NCBI GenBank assembly: GCA_020186115.1 | Contig: WSYJ01000060.1 | Span: 1,612,001 to 1,676,000, forward strand | Origin: Histomonas meleagridis | Taxonomy: Eukaryota > Parabasalia > Tritrichomonadida > Dientamoebidae | DNA: 64,000 nt | Direction of reading: 5' to 3' | In this document: piece by piece, positions 28,877-39,310 of the stretch | How positions within the stretch are numbered: position 1 is the stretch's first letter | Layout: every line of letters begins with the position of its first letter | Notes under the pieces: model-generated | The model's input: the letters and a program-made list of their open reading frames with translations, nothing else | Databases searched by the model: none | What the model was told of the DNA's origin: nothing | Position numbers and translations under genes: made by a program

Positions 28877-29632
28877 ATGGATTTCGATACAATTGTAACG
28901 CTCTTCGTATATAACATCGCGCCTACTCTTCCAGATACATTTGTAAGGCGCGTTCTTGATCAGTGCGGTAATGTAACACAATGGAGAAGAGTATCAGGTG
29001 TAAAAAATGATCCAACAGATTTCGGGTTTGTTGATTTTGCATCACCAAAAGATGCGCTTTGTGCTCTCAGAGTAATACCCCAGATAAAAATCCTTGATCT
29101 TCAATGGCAAGTCAAAATAGACAAAAATTTACAAGACGATTTAGATTCTTTTGAACAAGCAAGTAAAATGAGAACCGGATATGACCCTGCTAAAGAGAGG
29201 AGGGCAGACCAAATCATTGTACAGATGGTAAATGAAATTGTTGCAAGCTCAGCATTTGCAAAAAATGTTCAAAGACTCACAGATGTTTTGTTTTCTGAAA
29301 ACGACGATGACAGAGCAGGTGAGCACTACAGATATATGAACGAAATGCGTCATGAAAACAACAAATATGAAGAAATATTTCGAAATGATTTAATCAAATG
29401 GAAAAAAGTAGAAGTAAATTACCAACGAGAAATCGAAGAAATGAAAAGAGCAAATGAACAAACAGCAGAAAGAAAGGAACGAGAAGAGTTTCTTCTAAAT
29501 TGGGAAATCCCCATCGATGAACCAGAAAACCATGCAGAATACATCGAAAAGTGGAAAAGGTTCACTGATTACCAAAAAGAAAGAAAAATTTTGCGAAAAA
29601 GAGAGAAAGAACTGGAAAAGCTTACGGATTAA
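28877..29632 (+). CDS. RBM25/Snu71-like RNA-binding protein
   Basis: 251 residues. Residues 5-90 form an RRM of the RBM25 type: 'TLFVYNIAPTLPDTFVRRVL' (RNP2), 'CGNVTQWRRVSG', 'FGFVDFASPKDALCALRVIP' (RNP1 and the family's F-G-F-x-x-[YF]-x-x-P-x-x-A-L-R-A-L), 'WQVKIDKNLQDDLDSF'. Residues 150-251 are a long charged helix rich in Glu/Arg/Lys ending 'YIEKWKRFTDYQKERKILRK'. No C-terminal PWI domain is present. RBM25/Snu71 associates with U1 snRNP in 5' splice-site recognition. This protein is short, as expected for a lineage with very few introns. Confidence 0.75.
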   Translation: MDFDTIVTLFVYNIAPTLPDTFVRRVLDQCGNVTQWRRVSGVKNDPTDFGFVDFASPKDALCALRVIPQIKILDLQWQVKIDKNLQDDLDSFEQASKMRTGYDPAKERRADQIIVQMVNEIVASSAFAKNVQRLTDVLFSENDDDRAGEHYRYMNEMRHENNKYEEIFRNDLIKWKKVEVNYQREIEEMKRANEQTAERKEREEFLLNWEIPIDEPENHAEYIEKWKRFTDYQKERKILRKREKELEKLTD

Positions 29633-29783
29633 ACAAAACTTTGTGTTTTATGCCTTTGTCTTGATGCTTCCAAACAAATCATTTTAAAAAAATATGTTAA
29701 AATTTCGAGAAAAGCTTTAATTATAAGCTCCGACACACACTTTTGGAATAAAATTTTCTTTTTTCTTTTCATCTGTAATGAAT

Positions 29784-29790
29784 TAACGGT
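29784..29790 (+). promoter_or_regulatory. TAACGGT box
   Basis: TAACGGT ends three bases before the ATG at 29793. The same AACG[GT] core lies close to most intact gene starts in this window. It marks 29793, rather than a later codon, as the probable original start of the next gene. Confidence 0.45.
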
Positions 29791-29792
29791 CC

Positions 29793-32318
29793 ATGACTTT
29801 TGATATGAAATTAAATCAGATTTAAAATATAAATTTTACTCCAGAGCCATTGCCTTCATTTCTTGCGCATCGATACTCACCATGTATCTACATTCTCATA
29901 TCTGAAGAATTATATAAATATGATCCAAAATGTTTTACTAATATTCAAGATGCGTGGGAAAATGTTCTTCTTAAGCAAAAATTTTGTAAAACACGATACA
30001 GGATTATTTTTCCAAATATTAACAAAGGAATTCAACATATAAAAAATGCATTATTTAAAATGTCATATTTTACCACAACAACGAATTCTTTAAATAATTC
30101 ATTTCATTTCAACCCCACTAATTTCAAACCATATATAACAAAAGAGTTACCCACTATTACACTTTTACGTAATATTTTATTTCGATATGAAGAATTATCA
30201 GAACTTGATTTTATAGATATTCCTCAAACCATTTTATTATTTACCCTTCGTAATGAAGTTCCCACATTACCGTCCTCATATAAATCCACTTGGGCCGCAG
30301 AACTTCTTCATCAAATTCCAATGAATGCGATAACATATGATTCCAAAAATCTTCAGTCACTTCTTCATAGCTTTTACGAAAGTATTCTTTTACCACGTTT
30401 CCGTGATTCATTTCAACAATGTGAACAAGAATTTATACAAAAAATTGTTTTAACTCATAGTATTGAAACGAGTCAACGAAACAAAACAAATTTTACTGTT
30501 AATGATTTTAACATTATTAAGAAATATTCTGATTATCAGATGATGAATAATGAATATAATATTTCGTTATCATTACTTCGAACATTAATACAATATTCAC
30601 CACGGAACATAACTGAAAACTCATTACAAAGTTTATATTTAACTAAAATTTCATGTGACATAATAATTGGCGAAATTACAGACACAACAATACAACAATT
30701 AAATCATTTAATTAGTAATACGAATAATATATATTTAAAGTTATTATTTATATTAATACATTTTTGGGTGATATCAAGGACCGAAAATGACAACAAAATA
30801 TGTATTAAATTAATCAAAAAATATTTAAAGAATTCGACAAATACAAAATTTAATGAAATTATAAATCCGTTTTTATATGAACAAATTCTTCAATATTCAA
30901 CAAAGTTTAAAATGCCATTTGAATATTATCAATTAGGGAATGAAATGTTTCGAATTAATGCAAATGAACATGCACTTAGATCATATTGGAATTCATATTC
31001 ATTAATTAAAGAAACGAATTTACAAGATTCTAAATCATATTTACTTGATAAAATCATAAATTATTTATTACATGAAAATAATTTCATTAATCAACCTAAA
31101 GATAATGAACAATGGTTTTTAACACATGAAATTGCGTCAATATTAAATTATAATTATATACCGAAATTACCTGTTTTCGCTACTTATTTATCGATATCAA
31201 ATCCAATTGAAAGTTTTAAAGTTTGGTTTATTAAATGTAGTGTCGTATCAATATCAATACGTAATTCATTAATTAAAGGTCCAATTGGATATAAGAAAGA
31301 TTGGAAAATTATATCACAACGTTTATTTAATAAGAATAAAGAAAATGAACAACTTTTAGCATTTGGGGATAAAATTATTATTCGAGTTTTAATAAAAAAT
31401 CTTTGTAAAGATTTCCCAATTGAAAGTTGTCGATTAAAAGTTAATGGAATATGTAAAACAATTGAGAAAAAATGTGATACGATTAAAGACTTTAATGAAT
31501 ATTTATTAACTTTAACTACGAAAAAAGAAAATGAAATTTCGATTATTGGAATTGAAGTTAAATGGCTTCAAAACATTCGTTTATATACATTATTCCCGAA
31601 TGAAATTAAATATGTTTATAAATCTAATGTTCCGCAAATGATAATAAAAGTTGAAGATTATCCAAAGAAATTAATTGTTGGACAATCGATCATTATTAAA
31701 GTTATTTTATATAATGGTAACGTTGATTTAAATTCATTATATGTTAATATTGATTCTGATCTAAATTTAATATATTTAATTAATCCAAAAAAGTTTTATT
31801 TTAATAATATTAAAGCTAAAGAGATTTTGAAATTTGAGTTTTTGTTTTGTGCTTTTAAACCTATGATTGTGTCTGATTGGATATTTTTTGTGTATAAAAC
31901 AAATAATGAATATGTAAGATATGAATCTCATAATGTGAATATTAAAGTTATCGAAAATGTGAATAAATATTCGATAATTCCTTCTTTTCCAATGTTTTCA
32001 TCTTTCGATGAATTACCTTTAAATATTAAAATTAATAAATTGGATAAAAATAAATTCGAATTAGTAATAATAAATATTTCGGCTAAAGAAATTAAAAATA
32101 TAAAAATGAAATTGTGCAAAAATAAGAAAAAAAATTGTTTTTATTTATTAGGATTTTGTAAAAAATGTTTCGATAGTATTAAGCCAAAAAATAATAAAAA
32201 AATTTGTTTCGATTTGTTCGCTGTTGATAATAATTTCCCTTTAATTAAATTATATATAGGAGAGAAAAAGTATGTTTCTGATACAAGTGTATGGTTTAAA
32301 TATATTTATGATGAATAA
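29793..32318 (+). CDS. TRAPPC8/Trs85-like protein with an in-frame TAA near the start
   Basis: From 29850 on, 822 codons are open without an ATG until 30060. The ATG at 29793 is in frame with them, separated by one TAA (29823-29825). Residues just after 29850 (SPCIYILISEELYKYDPKCF) resemble the N-terminus of TRAPPC8, so they are probably translated in the functional protein. The middle helical part 'KYSDYQMMNNEYNISLSLLR' fits the family's TPR-like region, and the last third is beta-rich, compatible with its C-terminal beta-sandwich. TRAPPC8/Trs85 is part of TRAPP III, a Rab1 exchange complex in Golgi traffic and autophagy. The stop could be a sequencing error, a null allele, readthrough, or sit in an unrecognised intron; alternatively translation starts at 30060. 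Identification is moderate. Confidence 0.55.
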
Positions 32319-32394
32319 AATGTTTATATTTTTAATTTTATTATTCCAAAATAAATTGCTGAATTTAAATATGGAAATTAATATTATCAAAATT

Positions 32395-32785
32395 TTCATT
32401 TATTACTTCAGTTTTTTCACTCATGAAAATGCAAGGAATAGCTTCTCTTTGTGTCATTTCCTTTCCTGCTTCTATCAATTAGTTACCTAAGTCAATTTTG
32501 TTTCCACATAAACATATATAATAGAACCTTCTTTTTAAATAAGCATAGAAAAATGTCGCTTTACTAAGTGTTTCAAGATCTACGAGAAAAGATAACGACA
32601 TCACCTTATCTGGCACTGGTTGAATCAAAAATATGAATATCTATATCAAATTATAACTATCATCAAACATATGTTGGTGAAAGACCATGTGTAAATTTAC
32701 ATTTTTCTAATAGCGTCTACAAATTTATGCTTTCCCTGCTACACCTCGATTCAATATGATGTTATAAATCATTTTCAATGTTTCT
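32395..32785 (-). pseudogene. Decayed small GTPase gene (Ras/Rab/Ran-like)
   Basis: Reading the minus strand from 32785, fragments of a complete Ras-type GTPase appear in order. The P-loop relic is 'LNRGVAGKA', followed by stops; the switch I relic is 'FTHGLSPTYV'; the strand-3 and G3 relic is 'FDIDIHIFDSTSAR'. In another frame come 'LETLSKATFFYAYLKRRFYY', G4 'ICLCGNKIDLGN', a TAA, then 'LIEAGKEMTQREAIPCIFMS' and 'SEKTEVINENF' (G5 and helix 5). At least five stops and one or two frame changes are present. No intact frame covers it, which is why it is easily missed. LCGNKID is closest in style to Ran or Rab. Confidence 0.7.
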
Positions 32786-32849
32786 GTTTTTATGATTTTT
32801 CATTTATGAATTGGAAAATCTTTAAATATCGGTATAGAATAAAAAGTAT

Positions 32850-33022
32850 TGAAAGAATTTTATCAATTGTTGTATAGCTAAGAAAAATACGAATTTCCAA
32901 TCTGTCTTTTCCATTAAATGATTGTGAAAGTGTACATAGTTCATAAAGAATACAACCTAAGGGCCAAATATCTGTTTTAAAATCATATGACTTAAAATTA
33001 ATAAGTTCTGGTGACGCTTCCT
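32850..33022 (-). pseudogene. NEK-like protein kinase relic
   Basis: The minus strand from 33022 reads EASPELINFKSYDFKTDIWP followed by LGCILYELCTLSQSFNGKD. This is kinase subdomains VIII-IX (S-P-E and D-I-W-S-L-G-C-I-L-Y-E-L), with a NEK-type continuation. No other kinase subdomain is found on either side, and stops flank it. A fragment of a NEK-family gene, adjacent to and in the same orientation as the decayed GTPase. Confidence 0.7.
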
Positions 33023-33273
33023 ATAGACGTTTTACACTGTTGATATGTAGTGTATAAAATTCGAACAACCTGAAGGTATTGCAAATATGATGTTTATCAG
33101 ATAGGAAAATTGATTAACGGCTGAATAGGACCGGATCGTTTTTTATTCAATTTTTTGTATTGGTGGGAGTGTGTATTCAAAGCTACCATAAACTTCATAA
33201 TTTTGGTTTATGAACCGATTATTTTGAACCCAAAAAAACAAGTGACATCACTTTTTCATAAAACCCAAATTTA

Positions 33274-33278
33274 AACGG
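33274..33278 (+). promoter_or_regulatory. AACGG box
   Basis: AACGG 33 bases upstream of the ATG at 33311, followed by an initiator-like TCATC at 33287. Confidence 0.4.
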
Positions 33279-33310
33279 ACTAAATCTCATCCCGCCAAAA
33301 GAAATTTTGA

Positions 33311-33985
33311 ATGCTTGGGTGGGAAACAGGAGATGCAACCACCAAATTTGCAAAGAAAAAATGGAATGTTTCACAAGAAGTGCTAGGACCAGGAATTTAT
33401 GAAATTACATTTAAATATACAAAAGGCAAAAACAAACTTGACATAAATGGTATTAAAGTCAAATGTGACGGTAAAGAAGAAGCGGCAGATATGAAGCTTG
33501 GAACCACCGGTAATGGCGTGAACATAAATAACATATTTGTTGTCACCATTGGACATTTCCAACAGCCAACATTTTTAGTAGCTAATGTAAGAAGTGACGG
33601 AAATGACTCTAACGGCATTATTCAAATAGCGTGCAAAGAATACAGAGGATTGAACTGGGTTACAGGTGAAATACAACCAGGTCACCAATATATCACCAAA
33701 GAATGGGAAATTACAAGTTACTACAATGGCCCTGGGGATTACGAAATTAAGTTTCAGTATACTCATGGCCGTCATAGGTTAGATATAAGAAGTGTCCAAA
33801 TTGTTAATTACAATGAAATCATTAGCCAAGATAATCATGATGGTTATACAGGTAAAGCAGATGTTCAAAACACTTATCACGTTCAGATATTTCCTATTCC
33901 TCATCAACCAATATGTCTCAAATGCGTTGTTAGAAGCAATGGAGGTGTTGACTCAAATGGGTACGTAACTGTTCGTAAGCTTTAA
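33311..33985 (+). CDS. Two tandem carbohydrate-binding-like beta-sandwich domains
   Basis: 224 residues made of two homologous units of about 110. Each has W-x-T-G, then W-x-[VI] (strand), 'GPGIYEITFKYTKGKNKLDI' or 'GPGDYEIKFQYTHGRHRLDI', a polar turn, a 'N-x-[FY]-x-V-x-I' strand and the end 'NVRSDGNDSNGIIQIA' or 'VVRSNGGVDSNGYVTVRKL'. This G-x-Y-x-[IV]-x-F-x-Y-T-x-G-x-x-x-L-D-I pattern is familiar from accessory modules of bacterial glycoside hydrolases. No signal peptide, membrane segment or catalytic domain is present, so a cytoplasmic lectin-like protein is possible. Base use is less AT-rich than the neighbours. Transfer from bacteria is plausible, not shown. Confidence 0.7.
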   Translation: MLGWETGDATTKFAKKKWNVSQEVLGPGIYEITFKYTKGKNKLDINGIKVKCDGKEEAADMKLGTTGNGVNINNIFVVTIGHFQQPTFLVANVRSDGNDSNGIIQIACKEYRGLNWVTGEIQPGHQYITKEWEITSYYNGPGDYEIKFQYTHGRHRLDIRSVQIVNYNEIISQDNHDGYTGKADVQNTYHVQIFPIPHQPICLKCVVRSNGGVDSNGYVTVRKL

Positions 33986-34405
33986 GTTTTGTTAGATGTT
34001 GATTATTAAATTGTTTTTTAAAAAAATTTTCTCTTTATTTGTATTTACATTTTGTTGGGTTTTTTGTTTTCAAATTAAGAGTTCAAAAAAACATTTGTAA
34101 ACGATGAGTATCAAATTAATTTCAAGAAATAATATTTTATATACTTTCTCAAATTTGCTTTAATTTTATATATAACATTTATGTATTTATTAAAATAAAA
34201 AGAATAATGTTTTATTATTGAACCCCTATTTTTGTCCAAGATATTTGTGTTTGTTTAAGCACAATTACCGATCAATAGTATTCAAAAAGCCACCATTTTT
34301 GAGATTGATAATGAAACATAAGTATGACTCAAAATTCATTAAAAAAATATATAAATTGGAAATTAAATTCAAATGCAATTTTATTTGACTTCCAAAATTC
34401 ATATA
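33986..34405. other. AT-rich flank of the transposon
   Basis: 420 bases, no gene seen. The TA at 34404-34405 is the left target-site duplication of the element that follows. Confidence 0.4.
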
Positions 34406-34417
34406 CAGAGAGCGGAA
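34406..34417 (+). repeat. Left terminal inverted repeat
   Basis: CAGAGAGCGGAA, preceded by TA; exact inverse of 37061-37072. Confidence 0.92.
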
Positions 34418-34656
34418 TGGCCGTATAGTGGATTGAATGGCCGTATAGTGGATTTGTGATAGCACATAGAATTCATCATGTGAACAGTTATGTAGAAAAA
34501 GTGGGTTTCCGATAGAAACGATACAATAATTGAGAGGAAAATTTGAATTGATACATTCAATTTCACTATACGGCCAATTTAGTAAAAACGTTATGTTTTG
34601 TATACTTTACATTTGATTTTTTGATAGAATTGATAACAATAGAATCATTTTTATAG

Positions 34657-36471
34657 ATGAAATGCCATCTTTCTTACAATGTCAGGGCAAAAAATTTTGC
34701 TCTGCAAGCTCCTCTTAGTACAAGTAATAATAATACAAGTTTTATTCCAGATCTTGGATAAAGATCTGGTTGTGATCGAAATTATTTTTCAAGTTCGCAA
34801 CCTCAAAATATCACAGTACAAGCTTATCTTAGCACACATAATAATGATAGAAGTTTCATTCCAGATATTAATAAATGCATCCTTTCACAACATCCAAATC
34901 TTGCCCAATTTGTGAATCCAAATCCTGTTTCTAATAATGTTTCTTATAATAAGGAGACAGAAAAAAGGCAAGAGAAGAGAACGAAAATGTTTGCCCTGCT
35001 AAATAGTTTTATAATAAATAATCCTCAGTGTGCAACCGATTTAATACAGGAGTTGATAAATGCATCGACTAACAAATCTACTTATTCTACGAAACAGGTA
35101 ATGATTTACATGGAAAAACTTACTGGAAAGACCTTCGCACAAATGAGAGAGAAGCATAAATTATGTGGTGATAAAGTTGTTGGACGAATATCATTGAGAA
35201 CAGCTTGTGGGAAATATTGGGACAAAAACTTAATAGGAAGTGGGGAGCCAATCCTTTCTGATTTGGATATGAAGAAGTTCATAGATATAGTTCATGATAG
35301 AGAAAATGATATAAATTGTTTGGCAACATGTGAGGCAATGACAATAGCAACAACTCTCATAAAACAGAGAGTTGAAAAAGCCAGAAAACTATTGGAAATA
35401 TGCAACTGCGAAAAAATATTAACGGAAGTGAGAGAAATACATCCTGATGTGATTTGGCTTCAAAAAATGGCTAAAGCAGATAATCTATATGTGGTTCCTG
35501 CTGGTGAATTGGAAACATTAAGAAGAATTGCTTGTGATAAAGTTGCAATAGAAGACTATTTTTCTAAGCATTCTCATCTACTTAAGAGGGATCCTGCATT
35601 AATTTTTAACATGGATGAAACTATGGTTTCATTAAAAAAGGAATATAAGGTATTGGTAACTCAAGGCAAAATTCCACTTACAGAATCATTTCCAGTATTT
35701 CCACACATCACTGCTTGTATAACGGTATCTGCAAGTGGATATGTTATGAAACCATTGTTTATCCTAAAGGATAAAAAAACATTAAGTGGGCTTGAAAAAG
35801 TCAAAGAATCTGGGCATTTTGCAACATCACCAACAGGTTGGACCAACAAAAAACTATTTACTTACTGGGCATATACATTCTTAGCTGGAATTCAGATTTA
35901 TAGACTTCAGCTTAAACCAGAACTGAGAAAACAGAGGATTCTATTGCTGGTTGATGGACATAAAAGTAGGGCCAATTATAATGTTGCAAGATTATATGAG
36001 ATGTTTGGGATTGATATATTAGTATTTCCTGGGCATACTTCTCATTTATTACAGCCATTTGATGTTGCTATAGCTTCACCATTGAAGACAATATATAAGA
36101 ATAAGTTATTGCAATAATAACTAAGTTTATTTGGTGGTACTGATAGAATTCAAAGGAATCTCAAAGCAATAAGAATTATGATGATAAAATGTCTGGTATC
36201 TGCATTATCAGAAGCTGCTTCAATTGATAATATTCAAAGCGTATTTAGAGCCTCAGGATTATATCCATTAAATCCAAAAATTCCTTTATCTAGTCAATAT
36301 GCAATGGAAGTTTCTCTAAGAACCAAATTTCCTGAATTATATGACAAAATTCGAAATGGAAATTTGGTAAATAATCACCATTTGAATGGAAGCCTGGAAA
36401 ACTTGAAATTTGTTTATGAAGTAGAGAATAATAGGAGTTTGACGACCATTGAACAAGTTTATTCTCTGTAA
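34657..36471 (+). pseudogene. DDE transposase, pogo-like, with three in-frame TAA codons
   Basis: One reading frame from ATG 34657 to the TAA at 36469, 604 codons, interrupted only by TAA at 34759 and a double TAA at 36115-36120. No frameshift. The catalytic core is intact: 'IFNMDETMVSL' (first Asp), 'LLLVDGHKSRANYN' (second Asp) and 'GHTSHLLQPFDVAIASPLK' (third acidic residue, Asp, 35 residues between the last two). H-x-S-x-x-L-Q-P-x-D is typical of pogo/Tigger-type DDE_1 enzymes. The N-terminal part has helical regions possibly forming the DNA-binding domain. The C-terminal 100 residues ('VFRASGLYPLNPKIPLS') match the family's end. Currently non-autonomous unless stops are suppressed. Confidence 0.85.
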
Positions 36472-37060
36472 AAAATGTAGTGTGATATCAAATTTTTCTA
36501 TGCATATACTTAAAAAATGGGGGGAATTTTGACACCTGTTCCAGATCTGATCATAGAAAATACCAATGGAATCAAAAGAATCCACTTGGACGAAGAATAT
36601 TGCTAAATAAACAATTAGCATAAAATATTCTATTGTTATATATGTTAAAAATGAATGAAACATTTTACATAAACGATTTTGAGTCTGTTGAATGTATTTA
36701 GTTCGCGTAGACAATTTTGTTGGTTTAAAAAATGATAAAATATAAGCTAATAATCTCATTTCGTATGAAGGAAGTAAAATTAGTCAAAATATGTTTATAA
36801 TTTATTCTTGAAATTTACTCTTATGGTGTTCAATATCTTTGATATTTTTGTCAGTAAATTCTAAATATTTGACGAGATATTTTTGTTTTCATTTTTTCCA
36901 TTCAATTTTGAATAGCATTTTTTCTATGGTTTACATCAATAAAGGTGAAGTGATAATAAATTTGAATAGTTTATATGACTTCATATGACCAAATAGTAAT
37001 TCAAAAAAGTGTAATGTATTCAAATCCACTATACGGCCAATTCAATGACTACCGGTTTAT

Positions 37061-37072
37061 TTCCGCTCTCTG
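37061..37072 (-). repeat. Right terminal inverted repeat
   Basis: TTCCGCTCTCTG, followed by TA; exact inverse of 34406-34417. Confidence 0.92.
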
Positions 37073-37596
37073 TAGATTTAGTTCGTTTTATATTAATTCG
37101 ATATAAACATCATTTTTACTTTGATCCAAATATAATCGTTCGTCTGGTTTGATGTTTGTGGAGAATTTTGAACATATTATTTCTGCAGAATTTTATCAAT
37201 AAAGTTTTGATCAATCATATTTTCAACAAGTTAATATGTTTCATGATATATATTATATTGACAATTACACAAATGAATTCATAATTACTTTTATTAATTT
37301 CTTTTTCCTTTAGATTGGTTTCGAATAACATAAAAAAAATAACATAAAAAAAATAACATAAAAAAATATCACATAAATTTATCTCATGCTAATCAGAATA
37401 TTATTCTTAGTTTTTTTATTAATCATAGATGTAACTATGTATATATATTATATATTCATAATATCAAGATCGTAGTATGATCGCTATATACGTTCGTACA
37501 AGTCTTGTTGATACTCGACTTAAGATTAACAGTTTGTTCTTTAATAATATTGGTCTATGTTAGTATCTAATCTTATTCATATATTGAATTATCGAT
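37073..37596. other. AT-rich region between transposon and tRNA
   Basis: Contains a short tandem of ATAACATAAAAAA (three copies, about 37328-37368) and AT-dinucleotide-rich DNA. No gene seen. Confidence 0.4.
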
Positions 37597-37668
37597 TCGC
37601 TGATAGTGTAATGGTTATCATGTAGGATTGTCGTTCCTGTGATCCGGGTTCGATTCCCGGTCAGCGAG
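37597..37668 (+). tRNA. tRNA-Asp (GUC)
   Basis: A full cloverleaf folds. Acceptor TCGCTGA/TCAGCGA (7 bp) with discriminator G; TA at 8-9; D-arm GTG…CAT around AATGGTTAT; anticodon stem TAGGA/TCCTG with loop TTGTCGT (anticodon GTC); T-arm CCGGG-TTCGATT-CCCGG. No intron and no encoded CCA. A T-run (37669-37675) directly after gives an RNA polymerase III terminator. Confidence 0.95.
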
Positions 37669-37675
37669 TTTTTTT
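37669..37675 (+). terminator. Pol III T-run
   Basis: Seven T immediately 3' of the tRNA discriminator base. Confidence 0.7.
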
Positions 37676-37950
37676 GCTAAGCAATATGTTTTTTATTGAA
37701 TTCGATGTTTTCAAAGTTATTACTTTTCTATTAAATAACATTCGATTTGTTCGCTTTTCAGAAATGGAAGCTTCAATTTGCATACGAATACATTTGAAAT
37801 AAAAAAATGTCTTTGAGATAGCTAAGAACATTAATGTTTAATATGAAAAATAAACAGAAGATTATATTGTTACTAGTAAATATTTTCTACATATTTGAAT
37901 AAGTTGGTACTACCCCTTTTGCACTTTTTTGTCGATTTTTATTCCAAAAA

Positions 37951-39026
37951 ATGATGAAATCAAGCGATGCGTTCAAGACACCTGCAATTCCAATTGATGA
38001 ATTTAAAGAACGACTAAAGGGAACTATTTTAAGCAATGCAGATATAAGGGCATTATTAAGAAATCCGGAATTTCAATCATTTCAATTTCGAAATGACCAA
38101 GTACTTTTTCTCCGTGAATATCGTGAAAATGTGTGTCATATTGTGCTTAACAACAAAAAACTTGAAGAAATGTTCGATGTAAGTCATGGTGTTATAGCAA
38201 ATATTAGGAAAAAAAGCAAAAAATGCAAAAAATGAATTATGGCGCCCAGAAAATTCAATGATGAAGAAGAAAATCAAATAATTGAGTATATAACTGAAAT
38301 GGCAGAAAAAAACGAATTCCTAACGAAACAAGAATTATTGCTGTACATAAAGACAAAATTTGGCAAAGAAGTTGCAAAATGATGGCTTGCTGGATTCTTT
38401 GAGAATTACAAAGATCAAATTGGTTTCACCAATACTATTCCTCAAGAGAACACAAGATTGAATGTGCCTAGAGAATTTCTAGATAAGCACATTGATAATA
38501 TAAATAAATATGTTGTTGGGAATACAGCCGAACTGGTTTTTAACATAGATGAAATGGGTACAAGCGAATGGGAAGATAAAAAGATAAAATCGGTTATAGC
38601 ACCGATAAATATGTGTCAAGCACCTGCTATGGTACCTGTAAAACGTTCAATTAGGCATTTAACATTAATTTCTTGTATTAGCGCTACAGGTGATACCATA
38701 ACTCCGATGACAATTGCTTCTAGCCTACGAGTTTATGATATATTTCGTACAGATATAAGAAATGGAATTGATATGAAAATTTTAATATCAAATCCTCCAT
38801 ACGTGAAAAAATGATATTTTATGATTATATTACAAATGTATTTATTCCCTATGTAATAATCAGCGAAGTATTGAGGGGTTTTCAGATGAGTTTGCTGTTT
38901 TATTCATTAACGATCATTCTTCACATCGAAATTCTGAAATTTTGGAAATTTTTGCACAGAATCGAAAAATCTGATACGTTCAAAAATTGCTTTGTAATTC
39001 TTGGTCTTTTCAATTTTTTTTATTAA
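37951..39026 (+). pseudogene. Second DDE transposase, broken
   Basis: One frame from 37951 contains 'HIVLNNKKLEEMFDVSHGVI' (helix-turn-helix-like), TGA at 38233, 'MAPRKFNDEEENQIIEYITE', TGA at 38380, then 'WLAGFFENYKDQIGF' and the first catalytic block 'ELVFNIDEMGTSEWEDKKIK'. It ends at TGA 38812. Beyond it the second acidic block is readable in other frames ('FINDHSSHRNSEILEIF'). So a DDE-type element unrelated in sequence to the one at 34.4 kb, with three TGA stops and at least two frame changes. No terminal inverted repeats found; the right part appears lost against ankyrin DNA. Confidence 0.75.
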
Positions 39027-39084
39027 TCGACTTAAATTTAGCTATTTATGTATGATTTTTATCAGATGCACAAATAAGTGATGT

Positions 39085-39310
39085 GATAAATAATTTAGGT
39101 ATTTTTCTAATATTTTTAAATGATTAGAAATATCAAATTATTATAATATATTTCGAAAAAAAGAATAAATATCTTTTTCATTAATATCAATTCCTTTTTG
39201 TGCAAGAAGTAAATTAACTATTTCTTTATGACTTTTCAGATGTTCGATTTTTACCATTTGATCTTGAATATATTTCAATTTTAAAGGATAAATTAAATTT
39301 TGATAATATT
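39085..39310 (-). pseudogene. Isolated ankyrin cassette and spacer
   Basis: The minus strand carries one ankyrin half-unit (SHKEIVNLLLAQKGIDINEK, ending at 39174) followed by an 89-nt AT-rich spacer (39085-39173) and the start of the next unit (T-S-L-I-C-A-S) before 39061. Same layout as the arrays at 40 and 46 kb, but more decayed. Confidence 0.55.

Larger units (their letters stand above)
34406..37072 (+). mobile_element. Complete pogo/Tc1-mariner-type DNA transposon (2,667 bp)
   Basis: Bounded by a 12-bp perfect inverted repeat, CAGAGAGCGGAA at 34406-34417 and its complement at 37061-37072, flanked on both sides by TA (34404-34405 and 37073-37074), the Tc1/mariner target duplication. The 12-mer GGCCGTATAGTG occurs at 34419-34430 and again exactly 20 bp later at 34439-34450, and inverted at 34564-34575 and 37027-37038: probable transposase-binding sites. 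One transposase gene (with stops) lies inside. The 600 bp after the gene are non-coding. Confidence 0.93.

Noticed and set aside
34679-34915. 78-codon frame at the left end of the transposon
   Set aside because: Out of frame with the transposase; the true N-terminus reads from 34657 in the transposase frame through one TAA.
37319-37372. Possible CRISPR-like or regulatory repeats in ATAACATAAAAAA
   Set aside because: Only three directly adjacent copies of a simple sequence; eukaryotic context; slippage repeat.
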